Assembly: GCA_030428705.1 (NCBI GenBank)
Contig: JAUIDI010000003.1
Span: 527,831-591,830, forward strand
Direction of reading: 5' to 3'
DNA length: 64,000 nucleotides
From: Bacteroidia bacterium
GTDB taxonomy: Bacteria; Bacteroidota; Bacteroidia; Flavobacteriales; Flavobacteriaceae
Shown here: in pieces, positions 1-11,041 of the stretch
Position numbering within the stretch: position 1 is the first letter of the stretch
Layout of the letters: each line of letters starts with the position of its first letter
The notes under the pieces: generated by a model
Database searches by the model: none
Told to the model about the DNA's origin: nothing
Seen by the model: the letters and a program-made list of their open reading frames with translations, nothing else
Position numbers and translations under genes: made by a program

Positions 1-1379
1 CCCCTTTGGCCAATCAAATCAATGTCATGAACCGTTGGCAGTACCAGAACCCCGAAACGGGTTGGGTCAGTTTTTTGAACCTACGGTTTTTGAACGATGA
101 AAAACAGGTAGGCCAAACGACTTTTGACCCTGATGCCAATAAATTCTCAACGAATGTTTGGGGCAGTGAAATCGATACACGACGTTTTGATTCCTCTGTC
201 AAGTTGGGGTATGTCTTTCCGGAACTTCCCTTTCAGAGTTTTGGTTTTCAGGCCTCTTATAGTAAACATAAACAAGATTCATATTATGGACTCAAGCGGT
301 ATGACATTGACCATGAGAGCGTGTATTCGAACCTTATCTTCAATTCGATTATCGGAGATACCCGCAACAAGTTCAAAACAGGGCTGACCTTCGCTTACGA
401 TGGGTACCAAGAATTGGTCAATACCCAGAATTTTGAAAGGGATGACGCCTCGGTCGGGGCTTTTTTCGAGTATAGTTATGAGAATCTTGAAAAATTAAGT
501 CTTACGGCCGGATTACGTGTCGATTCGCACAACCGACTGGGAACGTTTATTACCCCGAGATTGCATGTTCGATATACACCTTGGGAACGTGCCAGTTTGC
601 GAGGTTCTTTTGGAATGGGTAGAAGAGCGGCCAATATTTTTGCCGAGAACCAACAGCTTTTCGCCACATCGCGAAGCGTTCAAATTTTGGATGCCGGTGG
701 AAGTATCTATGGACTTGACCCTGAAGAGGCCTTGAATTTCGGGTTCAGTTTTTTACAAGGTTTTACCTTTTTGACAAGACCCGGCAACATTACATTTGAC
801 TATTACAAGACCGATTTCAAAAATCAAGTAGTTGTCGATTGGGAAAACCCTAGAACAGTTGCCTTTTACAATCTTGAAGGGAAAAGTTATGCGAACAGTT
901 TTCAAGTGGAGGTCGACCATGAGGTTTTAGAAAACTTGGAATTGCGTACGGCCTATAAATACTATGATGTCAAGACCGATTATCGTTCCGGTAGCTTGCA
1001 AAAACCGTTGCAGGCCCAACATCGTTTTTTTGCCAATTTGGGCTACAAGACCGAGGCCAAGGAAAATGGTTCCCAGTGGCGCTTCGATTATACGATTCAT
1101 ACGTTGGGCAAACAGCGTTTGCCGAATACTGATGTGAATCCACCGCAATTTAGACTGGGCGAATTCGCAAATGGATATAGTTTGATGAACGCACAGGCTA
1201 CCAAGGTATTTTCCGATCAATTCGAAATTTACGTAGGCGGTGAAAATTTGACTAATTTTAGGCAATCGAATCCAGTATTGAGTGCCGATAATCCTTTTGG
1301 CGCAAATTTTGATACCAGTATCGTGTATGCACCGATAATGGGACGTATGTTCTATGCGGGCTTTAGATATAAACTTTGA
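1..1379 (+). CDS. TonB-dependent outer-membrane receptor, C-terminal part (5' end outside window)
   Basis: The reading frame is open from the window edge, so only the last ~459 residues are present. The sequence is rich in alternating aromatic and polar strands typical of an outer-membrane beta-barrel, and it ends in an aromatic C-terminal strand (MFYAGFRYKL), the usual barrel-insertion signal. The phrase 'YVGGENLTNFRQSNP' matches the conserved late-barrel segment of TonB-dependent receptors. The family imports siderophores, metals, vitamins or glycans with energy from TonB-ExbBD. The next gene, 26 bp downstream, encodes an exported heavy-metal-associated protein, so a metal substrate such as copper is plausible. 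That is inferred from context only, because the plug domain is not visible. Confidence 0.85.
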   Translation, partial: PLANQINVMNRWQYQNPETGWVSFLNLRFLNDEKQVGQTTFDPDANKFSTNVWGSEIDTRRFDSSVKLGYVFPELPFQSFGFQASYSKHKQDSYYGLKRYDIDHESVYSNLIFNSIIGDTRNKFKTGLTFAYDGYQELVNTQNFERDDASVGAFFEYSYENLEKLSLTAGLRVDSHNRLGTFITPRLHVRYTPWERASLRGSFGMGRRAANIFAENQQLFATSRSVQILDAGGSIYGLDPEEALNFGFSFLQGFTFLTRPGNITFDYYKTDFKNQVVVDWENPRTVAFYNLEGKSYANSFQVEVDHEVLENLELRTAYKYYDVKTDYRSGSLQKPLQAQHRFFANLGYKTEAKENGSQWRFDYTIHTLGKQRLPNTDVNPPQFRLGEFANGYSLMNAQATKVFSDQFEIYVGGENLTNFRQSNPVLSADNPFGANFDTSIVYAPIMGRMFYAGFRYKL

Positions 1380-1405
1380 AAAATAAATCAATAAAATTTA
1401 AACAG

Positions 1406-1762
1406 ATGAAGACAACATTTTTAACAATTGCAATACTACTTTTCTCCTTAACAGTTTTCGCGCAGGAAAAAAACAAGAAAATCAACATGGAGGTCGATGG
1501 TAAGTGCGAAATGTGTAAAATGCGTATCGAGAAAGCGGCCTTGGGCGTGAAAGGCGTGAAATATGCCCTTTGGGATATTCCTTCGCATCAACTTTCGTTG
1601 GTTATTGACGAACGTAAGACCGATCCTATGAAAATCAAGACGGCCTTGGTCGAAGTGGGCCATGATACAAAAGAGCTAAAGGCGACCGATGAGGCCTATG
1701 CCAGTGTACATCCATGCTGTAGGTATCGTGAGGATGCTACCGATGATAGCGAACAGCATTAA
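1406..1762 (+). CDS. Exported heavy-metal-associated (HMA) domain protein
   Basis: 118 residues when started at the ATG at 1406, which gives a clean signal peptide (MKTTFLTIAILLFSLTVFAQ) right after the receptor stop; an earlier in-frame ATG at 1376 overlaps the receptor end and would add ten residues ahead of the signal. The mature part is a single HMA fold with the metal-binding loop G-K-C-E-M-C-K (C-x2-C), as in CopZ/MerP-type proteins that bind Cu(I) or other soft metals. A second Cys pair (CC) and several His near the C terminus (VHPCC, EQH) may add ligands. It probably binds metal in the periplasm and works with the upstream receptor. The metal cannot be read from the sequence. Confidence 0.85.
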   Translation: MKTTFLTIAILLFSLTVFAQEKNKKINMEVDGKCEMCKMRIEKAALGVKGVKYALWDIPSHQLSLVIDERKTDPMKIKTALVEVGHDTKELKATDEAYASVHPCCRYREDATDDSEQH

Positions 1763-1800
1763 TTAATGAAAGGGCAATTTAAAGCCCAAAATGATATAAC

Positions 1801-1836
1801 AAGACCGCCCCGACATTTTTGCCGGGGCGGTCTTTT
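1801..1836. terminator. Bidirectional intrinsic terminator between HMA gene and groEL
   Basis: A perfect 12-bp stem (1801-1812 with 1823-1834) with a 10-nt loop, flanked by A and T runs. It lies between two convergent genes and can end transcripts from both sides. Confidence 0.85.
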
Positions 1837-1886
1837 ATATTCAATAATTGTTTATATACAGGCTTGCTGCCCGTCCGTATTACGTA

Positions 1887-3548
<1,662 letters not shown>

Positions 3549-3616
3549 TTAACGGGATGATTTTTATTGTTCTTTGTATTCTTGAAATTTCCGGATTAAA
3601 GGAAATGGAGGTTTAT

Positions 3617-3895
3617 TTAGATGATCGCAATGATGTATTTCTGTTGCATCATTAGGTAATCCTTGCCTTCCCATTTTAATTCTGTACCACCGAATTTTTC
3701 GTAAATGACACTGTCACCTACTTTGACACTGATAGCTTCATCTTTGGTGCCCGGTCCGACGGCAACGACTTTACCTTTTTGTGGTTTTTCCTTTGCAGTA
3801 TCCGGAATGTAGATGCCGGAAGCAGTTTTGGTCTCGGCCGCCATAGGCTCAATAAGAATTCTATCCGCCAATGGTTTAATACTAACTTTAGCCAT
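3617..3895 (-). CDS. groES: Co-chaperonin GroES (10 kDa)
   Basis: 92 residues, normal GroES length. It has the conserved start VSIKPLADRILIEP, the mobile-loop region (ETKTASGIYIPD) and the roof segment VGPGTKDEAISVKVGDSVIYEKFGGTE. It caps the GroEL ring. It is the first gene of the groES-groEL operon. The stretch upstream lacks a CIRCE repeat but holds a -24/-12 (sigma54-type) promoter candidate. Confidence 0.98.
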   Translation of the reverse strand: MAKVSIKPLADRILIEPMAAETKTASGIYIPDTAKEKPQKGKVVAVGPGTKDEAISVKVGDSVIYEKFGGTELKWEGKDYLMMQQKYIIAII

Positions 3896-3940
3896 ATTGT
3901 TTAGTTTTTAAAATTGATTTTAAATTTCCCGTATGTTCAG

Positions 3941-3955
3941 GCATAAATTGTGCCA
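3941..3955 (-). promoter_or_regulatory. Candidate sigma54 (-24/-12) promoter of groESL
   Basis: Read on the minus strand the bases are TGGCACAATTTATGC. The GG and GC dinucleotides are exactly 12 bp apart, as required for RpoN promoters (consensus TGGCAC-N5-TTGC). The predicted start point near 3929 leaves a leader of about 34 nt before the groES ATG at 3895. A sigma54-dependent activator is encoded at 5919-7199. The match is seen directly; its use in vivo is inferred. Confidence 0.55.
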
Positions 3956-3985
3956 GTTCAAAGAAACTGACATTTTGTAAAATGA

Positions 3986-4018
3986 AAATGCCAGCTTGTC
4001 ATTTTGGCTGGCATTTTT
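3986..4018 (-). terminator. Intrinsic terminator after secG
   Basis: An 11-bp perfect stem (3986-3996 with 4008-4018) with an 11-nt loop; on the minus strand it is followed by a T-rich stretch. It ends the miaB-to-secG operon ahead of the groES promoter. Confidence 0.8.
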
Positions 4019-4036
4019 AATATTATCGGTCGTCAA

Positions 4037-4411
4037 TTAAAGACTGTCCGTTGGGTCGACTTGATCGTTTGTCGGAGTGGCAGGTACTTCTTCAGGTACA
4101 CTTTCGGGCACTGTTTCAGGTACCACGGTCTCAATGTCATCGCCATTCAGTAATTTAGAATCGGCATCACCAAAATTACCTTTCAGGGCAATGTTCGATG
4201 CCAATATCAAAACGACCAAAAGTATGGCCAACGTCCACGTACTTTTATCGAGGAAATCACCGGTCTTTTTTACGCCCCCCACGATTTGAGTACTTCCGCC
4301 ACCAAATGAGGAAGACAAACCACCACCTTTCGGATTCTGCACCATAATGACCAAAACCAAAAGGAAGCAAACGATGATGATAAGGATCAAGAATATTGAA
4401 AATGTACTCAT
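4037..4411 (-). CDS. secG: Preprotein translocase subunit SecG
   Basis: 124 residues. It has two membrane segments (about residues 4-24 and 58-78) joined by the hallmark SecG loop: VQNPKGGGLSSSFGGGSTQ. The C-terminal tail is acidic and Pro/Val-rich, which is common in Bacteroidota SecG. SecG sits beside SecYE and assists SecA-driven export across the inner membrane. Its ATG overlaps the stop of the upstream TPR-like gene by one base (4411), so the two are translationally coupled. Confidence 0.95.
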   Translation of the reverse strand: MSTFSIFLILIIIVCFLLVLVIMVQNPKGGGLSSSFGGGSTQIVGGVKKTGDFLDKSTWTLAILLVVLILASNIALKGNFGDADSKLLNGDDIETVVPETVPESVPEEVPATPTNDQVDPTDSL

Positions 4412-5307
4412 TACTCTCTTGTATTTTCTTTTCGAATTTTTTCTATCGCCCGAATTCGGTCTGCAAAGAAACCACTTTTTTCCGGATATTTCAAACTTAA
4501 AATTTTGAACGCCTGTATGGCCTTTTTATACTTTTTCTGTTCCAGATAGACCTTGGCCAAAGTCTCCGTCATCAACTCATTCTTGTCCAATTTGACCGAC
4601 GTGGAAATATCTATTTCAGAGGTGTTGCCTTCTTGGGGAATAATTTTAGGATTCTCTTCCAAGAACTTATCGATCAACTCGAATTTTTTCTTTTTAAAAG
4701 TTTCTTCCTTCTGCGATATTCCGGCGTCATAATCCGAATCCAAATCATCGGCCTCGTTTGTTTTGTCCGAATGCCTCGAACCTAAATCGTGCTTTTTCAA
4801 AGAGGTTAATTGCAACCACTCACTGAAAGAATGCTTTTCATTTTTGGTGAACGATAGGGGTCTGCCCAGTTCAAGTGACGAAGTCACATCTTCAATTTCG
4901 ACCGGCTCATCTGTATTTATATCGGAGCTTTTCGATTCAGTACGTAACGGTTCTAAATTCGGATCGAGCTCCTTCGGAATCTGTTGAATCGACCTGTCTT
5001 CAGAATCAACTTCGTTTTCGGTCGATTCATTGTTGCCAAGAATGGTCTTGGCAATGTCGTTCTGAAGAAATTCCTCAGAGGTTATGAAATCGAAAAGTAC
5101 GTCCCTATCGGCGGTATATGCGGCCGTTACTTTTAAGGCATTGTTATATTTGAAACTATTTCCATTTTTAAGTCCTTTAAGATGTAGGGCCCTTGCCGCC
5201 TGAAAATAAGGGTATTCGTCAATGACATCTTCAAGTTGTGCGGTTTGTTCCGCCGAAATCACTTCATCTGGATGCCGTAACAAATATGTGAAATCCTGTA
5301 CTTTCAT
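4411..5307 (-). CDS. Conserved hypothetical protein with C-terminal TPR-like helices
   Basis: 298 residues, no signal peptide. The N-terminal ~80 residues form an ordered block (VIDEYPYFQAARALHLKGLK). The middle (100-230) is charged and low in complexity, probably flexible. The last ~50 residues (ETLAKVYLEQKKYKKAIQAFKILSLKYPEK) read as a tetratricopeptide hairpin, so protein-protein contact is likely. It lies between lptE and secG with a 12-bp gap upstream and a 1-bp overlap downstream. Its neighbours suggest a role tied to envelope biogenesis, but no function is recognised. Confidence 0.85.
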   Translation of the reverse strand: MKVQDFTYLLRHPDEVISAEQTAQLEDVIDEYPYFQAARALHLKGLKNGNSFKYNNALKVTAAYTADRDVLFDFITSEEFLQNDIAKTILGNNESTENEVDSEDRSIQQIPKELDPNLEPLRTESKSSDINTDEPVEIEDVTSSLELGRPLSFTKNEKHSFSEWLQLTSLKKHDLGSRHSDKTNEADDLDSDYDAGISQKEETFKKKKFELIDKFLEENPKIIPQEGNTSEIDISTSVKLDKNELMTETLAKVYLEQKKYKKAIQAFKILSLKYPEKSGFFADRIRAIEKIRKENTRE

Positions 5308-5319
5308 GTCATGATTTAA

Positions 5320-5838
5320 TTACCAATCGGCCAACGAGGCATTAAAAATATCCTGTGTGATTCGTTCGAAAATCACTTCATGTGCCTCATCCTTTACCGA
5401 TGATAATTGTGTTGCCGCAGGGTAGTCGTAAAAGAACGAAAATCGTTGGTCAAAATCGGCATCTTCTTTGGTATTGTTGTAAAACCTCACCTTCACCGCA
5501 ATCGATAATCTATTTTGGGCCGCAGTCTGTTGTGCGGTTGCACTCATTGGAGAGATGCGATATTCAACAATTTCACCCTCATATACAAGATCACCGCCTG
5601 AAGCCACCAAGGTCAAACTCGACTGGTCTTGGATCCTGGTTTGAAGTGCCTGGGTAAAATCACGGTCCATGCCCGGTTCAAAAATGGATCCCGGACTTTG
5701 TGTAGCGTAATTCTGAAAGTAATCGACCCGAAAAGTCTCCGCCGTACCGACATTTCCCCCTGTGAAATTATAGGCCCCACACCCATAAATTAAAAGTAAG
5801 GGTAATAAAACTAGAATCGACTTTTTGATTTCTTTCAA
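5320..5838 (-). CDS. lptE: LptE-family LPS-assembly lipoprotein
   Basis: 172 residues. A lipoprotein signal peptide ends at the lipobox L-I-Y-G-C (Cys20). The following GAYNFTGG and the segment around FTQALQTRIQDQSSLTLV match the Bacteroidota LptE family. LptE plugs the LptD barrel, which places LPS in the outer leaflet of the outer membrane. It lies 80 bp downstream of the sigma54 activator gene and just ahead of the TPR-like gene. LptD is not in the window. Confidence 0.85.
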   Translation of the reverse strand: MKEIKKSILVLLPLLLIYGCGAYNFTGGNVGTAETFRVDYFQNYATQSPGSIFEPGMDRDFTQALQTRIQDQSSLTLVASGGDLVYEGEIVEYRISPMSATAQQTAAQNRLSIAVKVRFYNNTKEDADFDQRFSFFYDYPAATQLSSVKDEAHEVIFERITQDIFNASLADW

Positions 5839-5918
5839 CGCATTATATATTTAAAAGTTTCGAGTTTCCGGTTTCAAGTTTGAGCTACTAAACGAGCATA
5901 AAAAACTGGAAACTGATT

Positions 5919-7199
5919 CTACAAATCGTATTGTTTGATCTTCCGATATAGCGTCCGTTCAGAAATACCCAGCTCGGCCGCCGCTGCTTTTCGTTTTCCT
6001 CGATTACGTTCCAACGATTTTTTGATGAGCTCTATTTCCTTTTCATGTAAAGATAGGGTTTCCTCTTCTTCTATTTCCTCGGCAAAATGATACTTGTCTT
6101 CCTGCTGTATATGTTGAACAGGGGCTTCCGCAGGTGGGTGGTTCGGCAGTTGAAGCACTTCTGCTGCCACTGTGTCCTCCATATTGTCTTCGACAACATT
6201 TTCCTTATCGTTGCCGTATATTTTTTGGATCAAGGTCTCGTTTTCTTCCTGGACCTTCTCTGAATTGTCATGCTTCAACAGTTCCAAAGTCAGCTTTTTC
6301 AAATCATTAAGATCACTTTTCATGTCAAAAAGCACTTTGTACAATATTTCACGCTCGGTGCTAAAGTCTCCTTCTTTTCTATTGTCGTTAACTACTGCGG
6401 GTAGATTCGAACTGTTTGCCGAGGGTAGATAACTGTTCAAAGTAATCGCCGAGATATTTCTACGCTCTTCCAAAACGGAAATTTGCTCGGCAATATTCCT
6501 TAGCTGACGGATGTTTCCGGGCCAGCGATATCGCAATAGCAATTGAATGGCGTCGTCATCCAATCGAAGGGTCGGCATTTTGTATTTCTGTCCAAAGTCG
6601 GAAGCAAATTTTCTGAACAACAAGTGGATATCCTCTTTTCGCTCGCGAAGGGGCGGGATATTAATTTCAACGGTACTCAATCGATAATAGAGGTCTTCCC
6701 TAAACTTTTCTTTCTTAATGGCTTCGAACATGTTTATGTTCGTGGCGGCGACGATACGTACATCGGTCTTTTGTACCTGCGAAGACCCTACTTTTAAAAA
6801 TTCACCGTTTTCCAAAACCCTCAGTAACCGTACTTGGGTGGTCAATGGAAGCTCACCGACTTCGTCCAAAAAAATGGTTCCTCCATCGGCCACTTCAAAA
6901 TAACCGCTTCGGGTCTGGGTCGCTCCGGTAAAAGCCCCTTTTTCGTGGCCAAAAAGTTCACTGTCAATCGTGCCTTCGGGAATTGCCCCACAGTTCACGG
7001 CAATATATTTGGCATGCTTTCTGTGCGACAGGGAATGAATTATTTTTGGAATGGATTCTTTACCGACACCGCTTTCTCCCGTTACCAGTACCGAGATATC
7101 GGTCGGGGCCACCTGAATGGCCTTTTCAATGGCACGATTGAGTTTGACATCGTTGCCGATGATTTCAAAACGTTGTTTTATTGCCTGTACGTTTTCCAT
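5919..7199 (-). CDS. Sigma54-dependent AAA+ transcriptional activator, no receiver domain
   Basis: 426 residues. The AAA+ domain starts almost at the N terminus: Walker A GESGVGKE (41-48), the sigma54-contacting GAFTGA loop (88-93) and Walker [13 protein letters not shown] (about 106-117). A Glu-rich linker (about 300-385) leads to a Fis-type helix-turn-helix ([23 protein letters not shown]). There is no response-regulator or ligand-sensing domain, so control must come from its amount, a partner, or the linker. It lies 68 bp downstream of miaB and ahead of lptE. The groES promoter candidate in this window is a possible target, but that link is only inferred. Confidence 0.93.
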   Translation of the reverse strand: MENVQAIKQRFEIIGNDVKLNRAIEKAIQVAPTDISVLVTGESGVGKESIPKIIHSLSHRKHAKYIAVNCGAIPEGTIDSELFGHEKGAFTGATQTRSGYFEVADGGTIFLDEVGELPLTTQVRLLRVLENGEFLKVGSSQVQKTDVRIVAATNINMFEAIKKEKFREDLYYRLSTVEINIPPLRERKEDIHLLFRKFASDFGQKYKMPTLRLDDDAIQLLLRYRWPGNIRQLRNIAEQISVLEERRNISAITLNSYLPSANSSNLPAVVNDNRKEGDFSTEREILYKVLFDMKSDLNDLKKLTLELLKHDNSEKVQEENETLIQKIYGNDKENVVEDNMEDTVAAEVLQLPNHPPAEAPVQHIQQEDKYHFAEEIEEEETLSLHEKEIELIKKSLERNRGKRKAAAAELGISERTLYRKIKQYDL

Positions 7200-7267
7200 T
7201 GATTGTCTTTCACACTTGTAATTGTACCCTTGCCATCAACTGGAAAGGACTTGGGCCAAATTCTTGT

Positions 7268-8713
7268 TTAATTATTTTTTGAATACCCTATGGCCTTGCC
7301 GATCAACGTGGCAGAGGTACAACTATCCATTCGTACCATTACGAAATCACCTACTTTATAATTTTCTTTGGGGAAGACCGCTACCGTATTCTGCGAATTG
7401 CGGCCCATAAAATGGGCATCCGATTTTTTCGAGACCCCTTCGATGAGCACTTCTTGAATTTGGCCTAGATGTTGTTCCGTTCGCTCTTGGCAATGTACCC
7501 GTTGCAGGTCGATTATTTCGGCCAACCTTCTTTTTTTGGTTTCGAAAGGTACATCGTCTTTCAGTTTTCTGGCGGCCATGGTACCTGGTCTTTCGGAATA
7601 GGCGAACATGAAACCGTAATCGTATTTAACATATTCCATAAGCGATAGCGTGTCTTGGTGGTCTTCTTCCGTCTCTGTCGGAAAACCGGCTATCATATCC
7701 TGTGAAATCGCACAATCGGGAATGATCTTCTTGATATTGTCGATAAGTTCGAAGTATTCTTCCCTTGTGTGCAAGCGGTTCATTTCCTTAAGAATGCGAT
7801 TGCTTCCACTTTGTACAGGCAGGTGAATGTAATTGCAGATGTTCTCATATTTGGCCATGGTATGGATTACGTCCAAGGTCATGTCCTGCGGATTCGAAGT
7901 CGAAAATCGAATGCGCATTTTGGGTTGTGCCGAAGCTACCATTCCCAATAGGTCGGAGAAATTGATGGCGGTCGCCTTTTGCATATACGAGGCTTTGACA
8001 AAGTCTTTTTTCAATCCCCCGCCGTACCAAAGATAACTGTCGACGTTCTGGCCCAATAACGTAACCTCTTTAAAACCTTTTTCCCATAGATCGTTTACTT
8101 CATCAACGATAGAAAGTGGGTCGCGGCTCCTTTCACGGCCCCGTGTAAAAGGTACGACGCAAAAGGTACACATGTTATCACAGCCGCGTGTAATGGTAAC
8201 GAATGCCGTGACCCCGTTCGAGTTTAACCGTACCGGTGCGACATCGCCATAGGTTTCCTCCTTTGAGAGTATAACATTCACGGCGTTTCGACCTTCATCG
8301 ATTTCTTGTACAAGGTTCGGGAGGTCTTTGTAGGCATCCGGCCCAACGACCATATCGACGATTTTTTCCTCCTCCAGCAATTGGCTTTTCAACCGTTCCG
8401 CCATGCAGCCCAGAACACCGACCTTCATATGGGGGCGTTTTTCTTTTACCGCATTGAATTTTTCAAGGCGTTTGCGAACGGTCAGCTCTGCTTTCTCCCG
8501 TATCGAACATGTATTGACCAATACCAGGTCCGCATCTTCCAGATTGTCGGTCGTATTGAACCCTTCATTGGCCAATATGGAGGCCACGATTTCACTATCC
8601 GAAAAATTCATCTGGCAACCATAGCTTTCAATATAGAGCAAGCGGGCGTTCTTCACATTATCCTTGGTCGATAATGCAGTGCCTTGAATAGATTCGTTTA
8701 ATATCTTCTCCAT
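7268..8713 (-). CDS. miaB: tRNA-2-methylthio-N6-dimethylallyladenosine synthase MiaB
   Basis: 481 residues. It has the N-terminal UPF0004 domain with [12 protein letters not shown] and two further Cys (NTCS, GCMAER) for the auxiliary 4Fe-4S cluster, a radical-SAM core with the C-x3-C-x2-C motif GCDNMCTFC, and a C-terminal TRAM domain. It methylthiolates i6A37 in tRNAs that read UNN codons. It is the first gene of the minus-strand operon running to secG. A -7 box (8747-8754) lies 34 bp upstream of its ATG. Confidence 0.97.
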   Translation of the reverse strand: MEKILNESIQGTALSTKDNVKNARLLYIESYGCQMNFSDSEIVASILANEGFNTTDNLEDADLVLVNTCSIREKAELTVRKRLEKFNAVKEKRPHMKVGVLGCMAERLKSQLLEEEKIVDMVVGPDAYKDLPNLVQEIDEGRNAVNVILSKEETYGDVAPVRLNSNGVTAFVTITRGCDNMCTFCVVPFTRGRERSRDPLSIVDEVNDLWEKGFKEVTLLGQNVDSYLWYGGGLKKDFVKASYMQKATAINFSDLLGMVASAQPKMRIRFSTSNPQDMTLDVIHTMAKYENICNYIHLPVQSGSNRILKEMNRLHTREEYFELIDNIKKIIPDCAISQDMIAGFPTETEEDHQDTLSLMEYVKYDYGFMFAYSERPGTMAARKLKDDVPFETKKRRLAEIIDLQRVHCQERTEQHLGQIQEVLIEGVSKKSDAHFMGRNSQNTVAVFPKENYKVGDFVMVRMDSCTSATLIGKAIGYSKNN

Positions 8714-8746
8714 AAACTACCATTTTCTTGTAATCAAATGGATTGG

Positions 8747-8754
8747 CAAAGATA
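8747..8754 (-). promoter_or_regulatory. -7 box (TAnnTTTG) of the miaB operon
   Basis: The minus strand reads TATCTTTG, an exact match to the Bacteroidota -7 consensus, 34 bp before the miaB ATG. No clear -33 TTG at standard spacing was found. Confidence 0.5.
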
Positions 8755-8844
8755 GCATTATATTCAAAAAAGTGACATTATGACAGTGTATTTTAGAACT
8801 ATTTTAGCGTTTATCCTTAACTTTAATAAACTAAATCCTTTGGT

Positions 8845-9573
8845 ATGAATTTTACCGCTGTAAATGAACGAATACTGGCCAGCAGAAATTTGAATTTTGG
8901 GAGCATCTTTGGCCGATCTATCGAACTGTTCAAAAAAGTGTGGCTACAGGGTTTCATCACCTTATTGTTGACCTTTGTGACCATTCTACCATTTTATGTG
9001 CTATTCTATCTGCCCTTTATCGGGGCGGGAATATCGGATCCTGAAATGATGCGGACAGAAGAGGTTCCGCCGGCAATACTTATATTGATGATGGTATTGT
9101 TTCCTTTTCTTTTAATGGCAGTGATGACCATTGCGTTGGCTTTAAATGCAGCTTTTTTAAGGATATGCAGACAAAAAGATCTGAACGAAAATGGTCGTGA
9201 AGCGTATTTTTATTACCTAAAAAAGCAGTATTTGGGCAAAAGCCTTGTTCTTTCGTTAATGATGATAGGGCTTGCTTTTTTGGGTATGTTGGTATGTGGG
9301 ATCGGGCTTATCTATGTAATCGTGCCTTTGTATATCATACCAGCTTTTTTGGCCTTCGATAAAGAACTGTCTCCGATCGAGATTGTCAAGGCCAGTTTTT
9401 CATTGGGCAACAAGAATTGGTTGGTCGTTTTCGGATTGGCATTTTTGATGGGGCTTTTAGCAGAATTAGGCATTTTATTGTGTATCATCGGTGTTTTCTT
9501 TACCGCAATGCTTGCTAAAATACCTGCCTATTTTATATATAAGGATAGTATAGGGTTCTCTTTTAACGATTAA
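8845..9573 (+). CDS. Multi-spanning membrane protein, function unknown
   Basis: 242 residues with an N-terminal cytoplasmic stretch (about 25 residues, including NFGSIFGRSIELFKKVW) and roughly five hydrophobic segments. The pattern 'G-x-I-F-x-x-S-x-x-L-F-K-x-x-W' followed by paired long helices resembles the family of Bacteroidota integral membrane proteins often mislabelled as carotenoid monooxygenase. No catalytic motif is visible. The gene stands alone, divergent from miaB. Function unknown. Confidence 0.8.
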   Translation: MNFTAVNERILASRNLNFGSIFGRSIELFKKVWLQGFITLLLTFVTILPFYVLFYLPFIGAGISDPEMMRTEEVPPAILILMMVLFPFLLMAVMTIALALNAAFLRICRQKDLNENGREAYFYYLKKQYLGKSLVLSLMMIGLAFLGMLVCGIGLIYVIVPLYIIPAFLAFDKELSPIEIVKASFSLGNKNWLVVFGLAFLMGLLAELGILLCIIGVFFTAMLAKIPAYFIYKDSIGFSFND

Positions 9574-9792
9574 CATTTCTTTCGTCGAGTTTTTGCGATT
9601 CTTGCGCAACTGTTTTGGTTCGACAACATCTAGAAAGAAAAGACCAAAAAAAATGATTATGAAATGAGTATAAACAAATTTAATTTTTTGCATGCCGACC
9701 GAAATAATTAAATTTTTTATGCGAAAGCGCAGCGGTTGATATAAGCAGAAAATTTTTGTTTGATTATTTACTCAACAAAAATCTTCAAAGAG

Positions 9793-11037
9793 ATGAAAAA
9801 GAATTTTTTATTGCTACTGTTTGTAGCTTCATTGGGTTTCTTATCCTGTGAAAAAAACGATGACGACAAATATGCCGATTATCTTGTGGCCAGACCCTTA
9901 AAGGTCAGTATGACAGAATTCAAGAACGGTGTTGATATAATCGCTCCCAAACCTATAGAAGAGTCCGGTAAGATTTATGCCTACCAAAACTACATTTTTG
10001 TCAATGACAAATACCGTGGCGTACATGTTATTGACAATACGGATCCCAACGATCCAAAAAAGATTTCCTTTATCAAGATTGCCGGTAATGTCGATATATC
10101 GATAAAAGATGATTATCTCTATGCCGATAGCATAACCGATTTGGTCGTACTCGACATATCGGATATCAACAACATTACTATCGTAAACCGCTTGGATAAT
10201 GTATTACGCGACAATATTGTGTGGCCGGCCGAAGCCGATATTTTTGAAAATGGGGATATTGATTATGAGAACGAAATCATCGTAGGTTGGGAAACCGTAA
10301 CCGAACGAAGACTCATTTCTGAATACGAAAAGAATTTTGGACGCGGCGATGTTTTAGCCTTGGCCGAGGCCGCCAATGATGCATCAGTCGGTCAGGGTGG
10401 GTCGTTGGCTCGATTTAAGATTGTCGATGATTTTCTTTATGCCGTTGATAGCCACAATATCAATGTGTTCAATATAGAAGATTTGGAGAATCCGCAAGAT
10501 TTGGAGGATGTTTACGCCGGTTTTGACATCGAAACGATTTTTAATCGGGGCCAACATCTGTTTTTAGGCAGCATGAGGGGTATGTATATATATGATATTT
10601 CTTCACCGGCTACACCGACATTTGTTTCAGAATTCCAACATGGCACAGCATGTGATCCGGTCGTGGTCGATGGCGATTACGCCTATGTAACGCTTCGGGG
10701 CGGTAATTTTTGCGGCGCCACGGAGAGTGGTCTTTTCATCGTTGATATTTCGAATATCAACAGTCCCGAATTGAAAATCTCCTACCCTATGGATGGACCT
10801 TACGGACTTGGAATCAAAGATGAAAAACTTTTTGTCTGTGACGGTGATTCGGGTCTAAAGGTTTACGATAAGACCGATGTTGAGAATTTAGTGGCCTTGA
10901 ACCATTTTGAGAACATCAATACCTTCGACGTAATTCCTCTGGAGAATTCACTTTTAATGGTCGGTGAAGACATATTATATCAATATGAGTATTTAGAGAA
11001 CGATATCTCATTGATGAGTACTTTACAATTAAACTGA
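9793..11037 (+). CDS. LVIVD-repeat surface lipoprotein
   Basis: 414 residues from the ATG at 9793, chosen because it gives a lipoprotein signal with lipobox L-S-C (MKKNFLLLLFVASLGFLSC); an upstream in-frame ATG at 9760 would add 11 non-signal residues. The mature protein carries repeated units of the type 'VHVIDNTDPNDPKKIS', 'LVVLDISDINNITIV' and 'LFIVDISNINSPELK', i.e. LVIVD repeats that build a beta-propeller. The family is exported and often cell-surface bound. The next gene begins 4 bp downstream, also a lipoprotein, so both probably act together at the surface. Substrate unknown. Confidence 0.88.
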   Translation: MKKNFLLLLFVASLGFLSCEKNDDDKYADYLVARPLKVSMTEFKNGVDIIAPKPIEESGKIYAYQNYIFVNDKYRGVHVIDNTDPNDPKKISFIKIAGNVDISIKDDYLYADSITDLVVLDISDINNITIVNRLDNVLRDNIVWPAEADIFENGDIDYENEIIVGWETVTERRLISEYEKNFGRGDVLALAEAANDASVGQGGSLARFKIVDDFLYAVDSHNINVFNIEDLENPQDLEDVYAGFDIETIFNRGQHLFLGSMRGMYIYDISSPATPTFVSEFQHGTACDPVVVDGDYAYVTLRGGNFCGATESGLFIVDISNINSPELKISYPMDGPYGLGIKDEKLFVCDGDSGLKVYDKTDVENLVALNHFENINTFDVIPLENSLLMVGEDILYQYEYLENDISLMSTLQLN

Positions 11038-11041
11038 TTGA

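Noticed and set aside
3896..3985. CIRCE/HrcA operator upstream of groES
   Set aside because: The TTAGCACTC-N9-GAGTGCTAA repeat is absent from this stretch.
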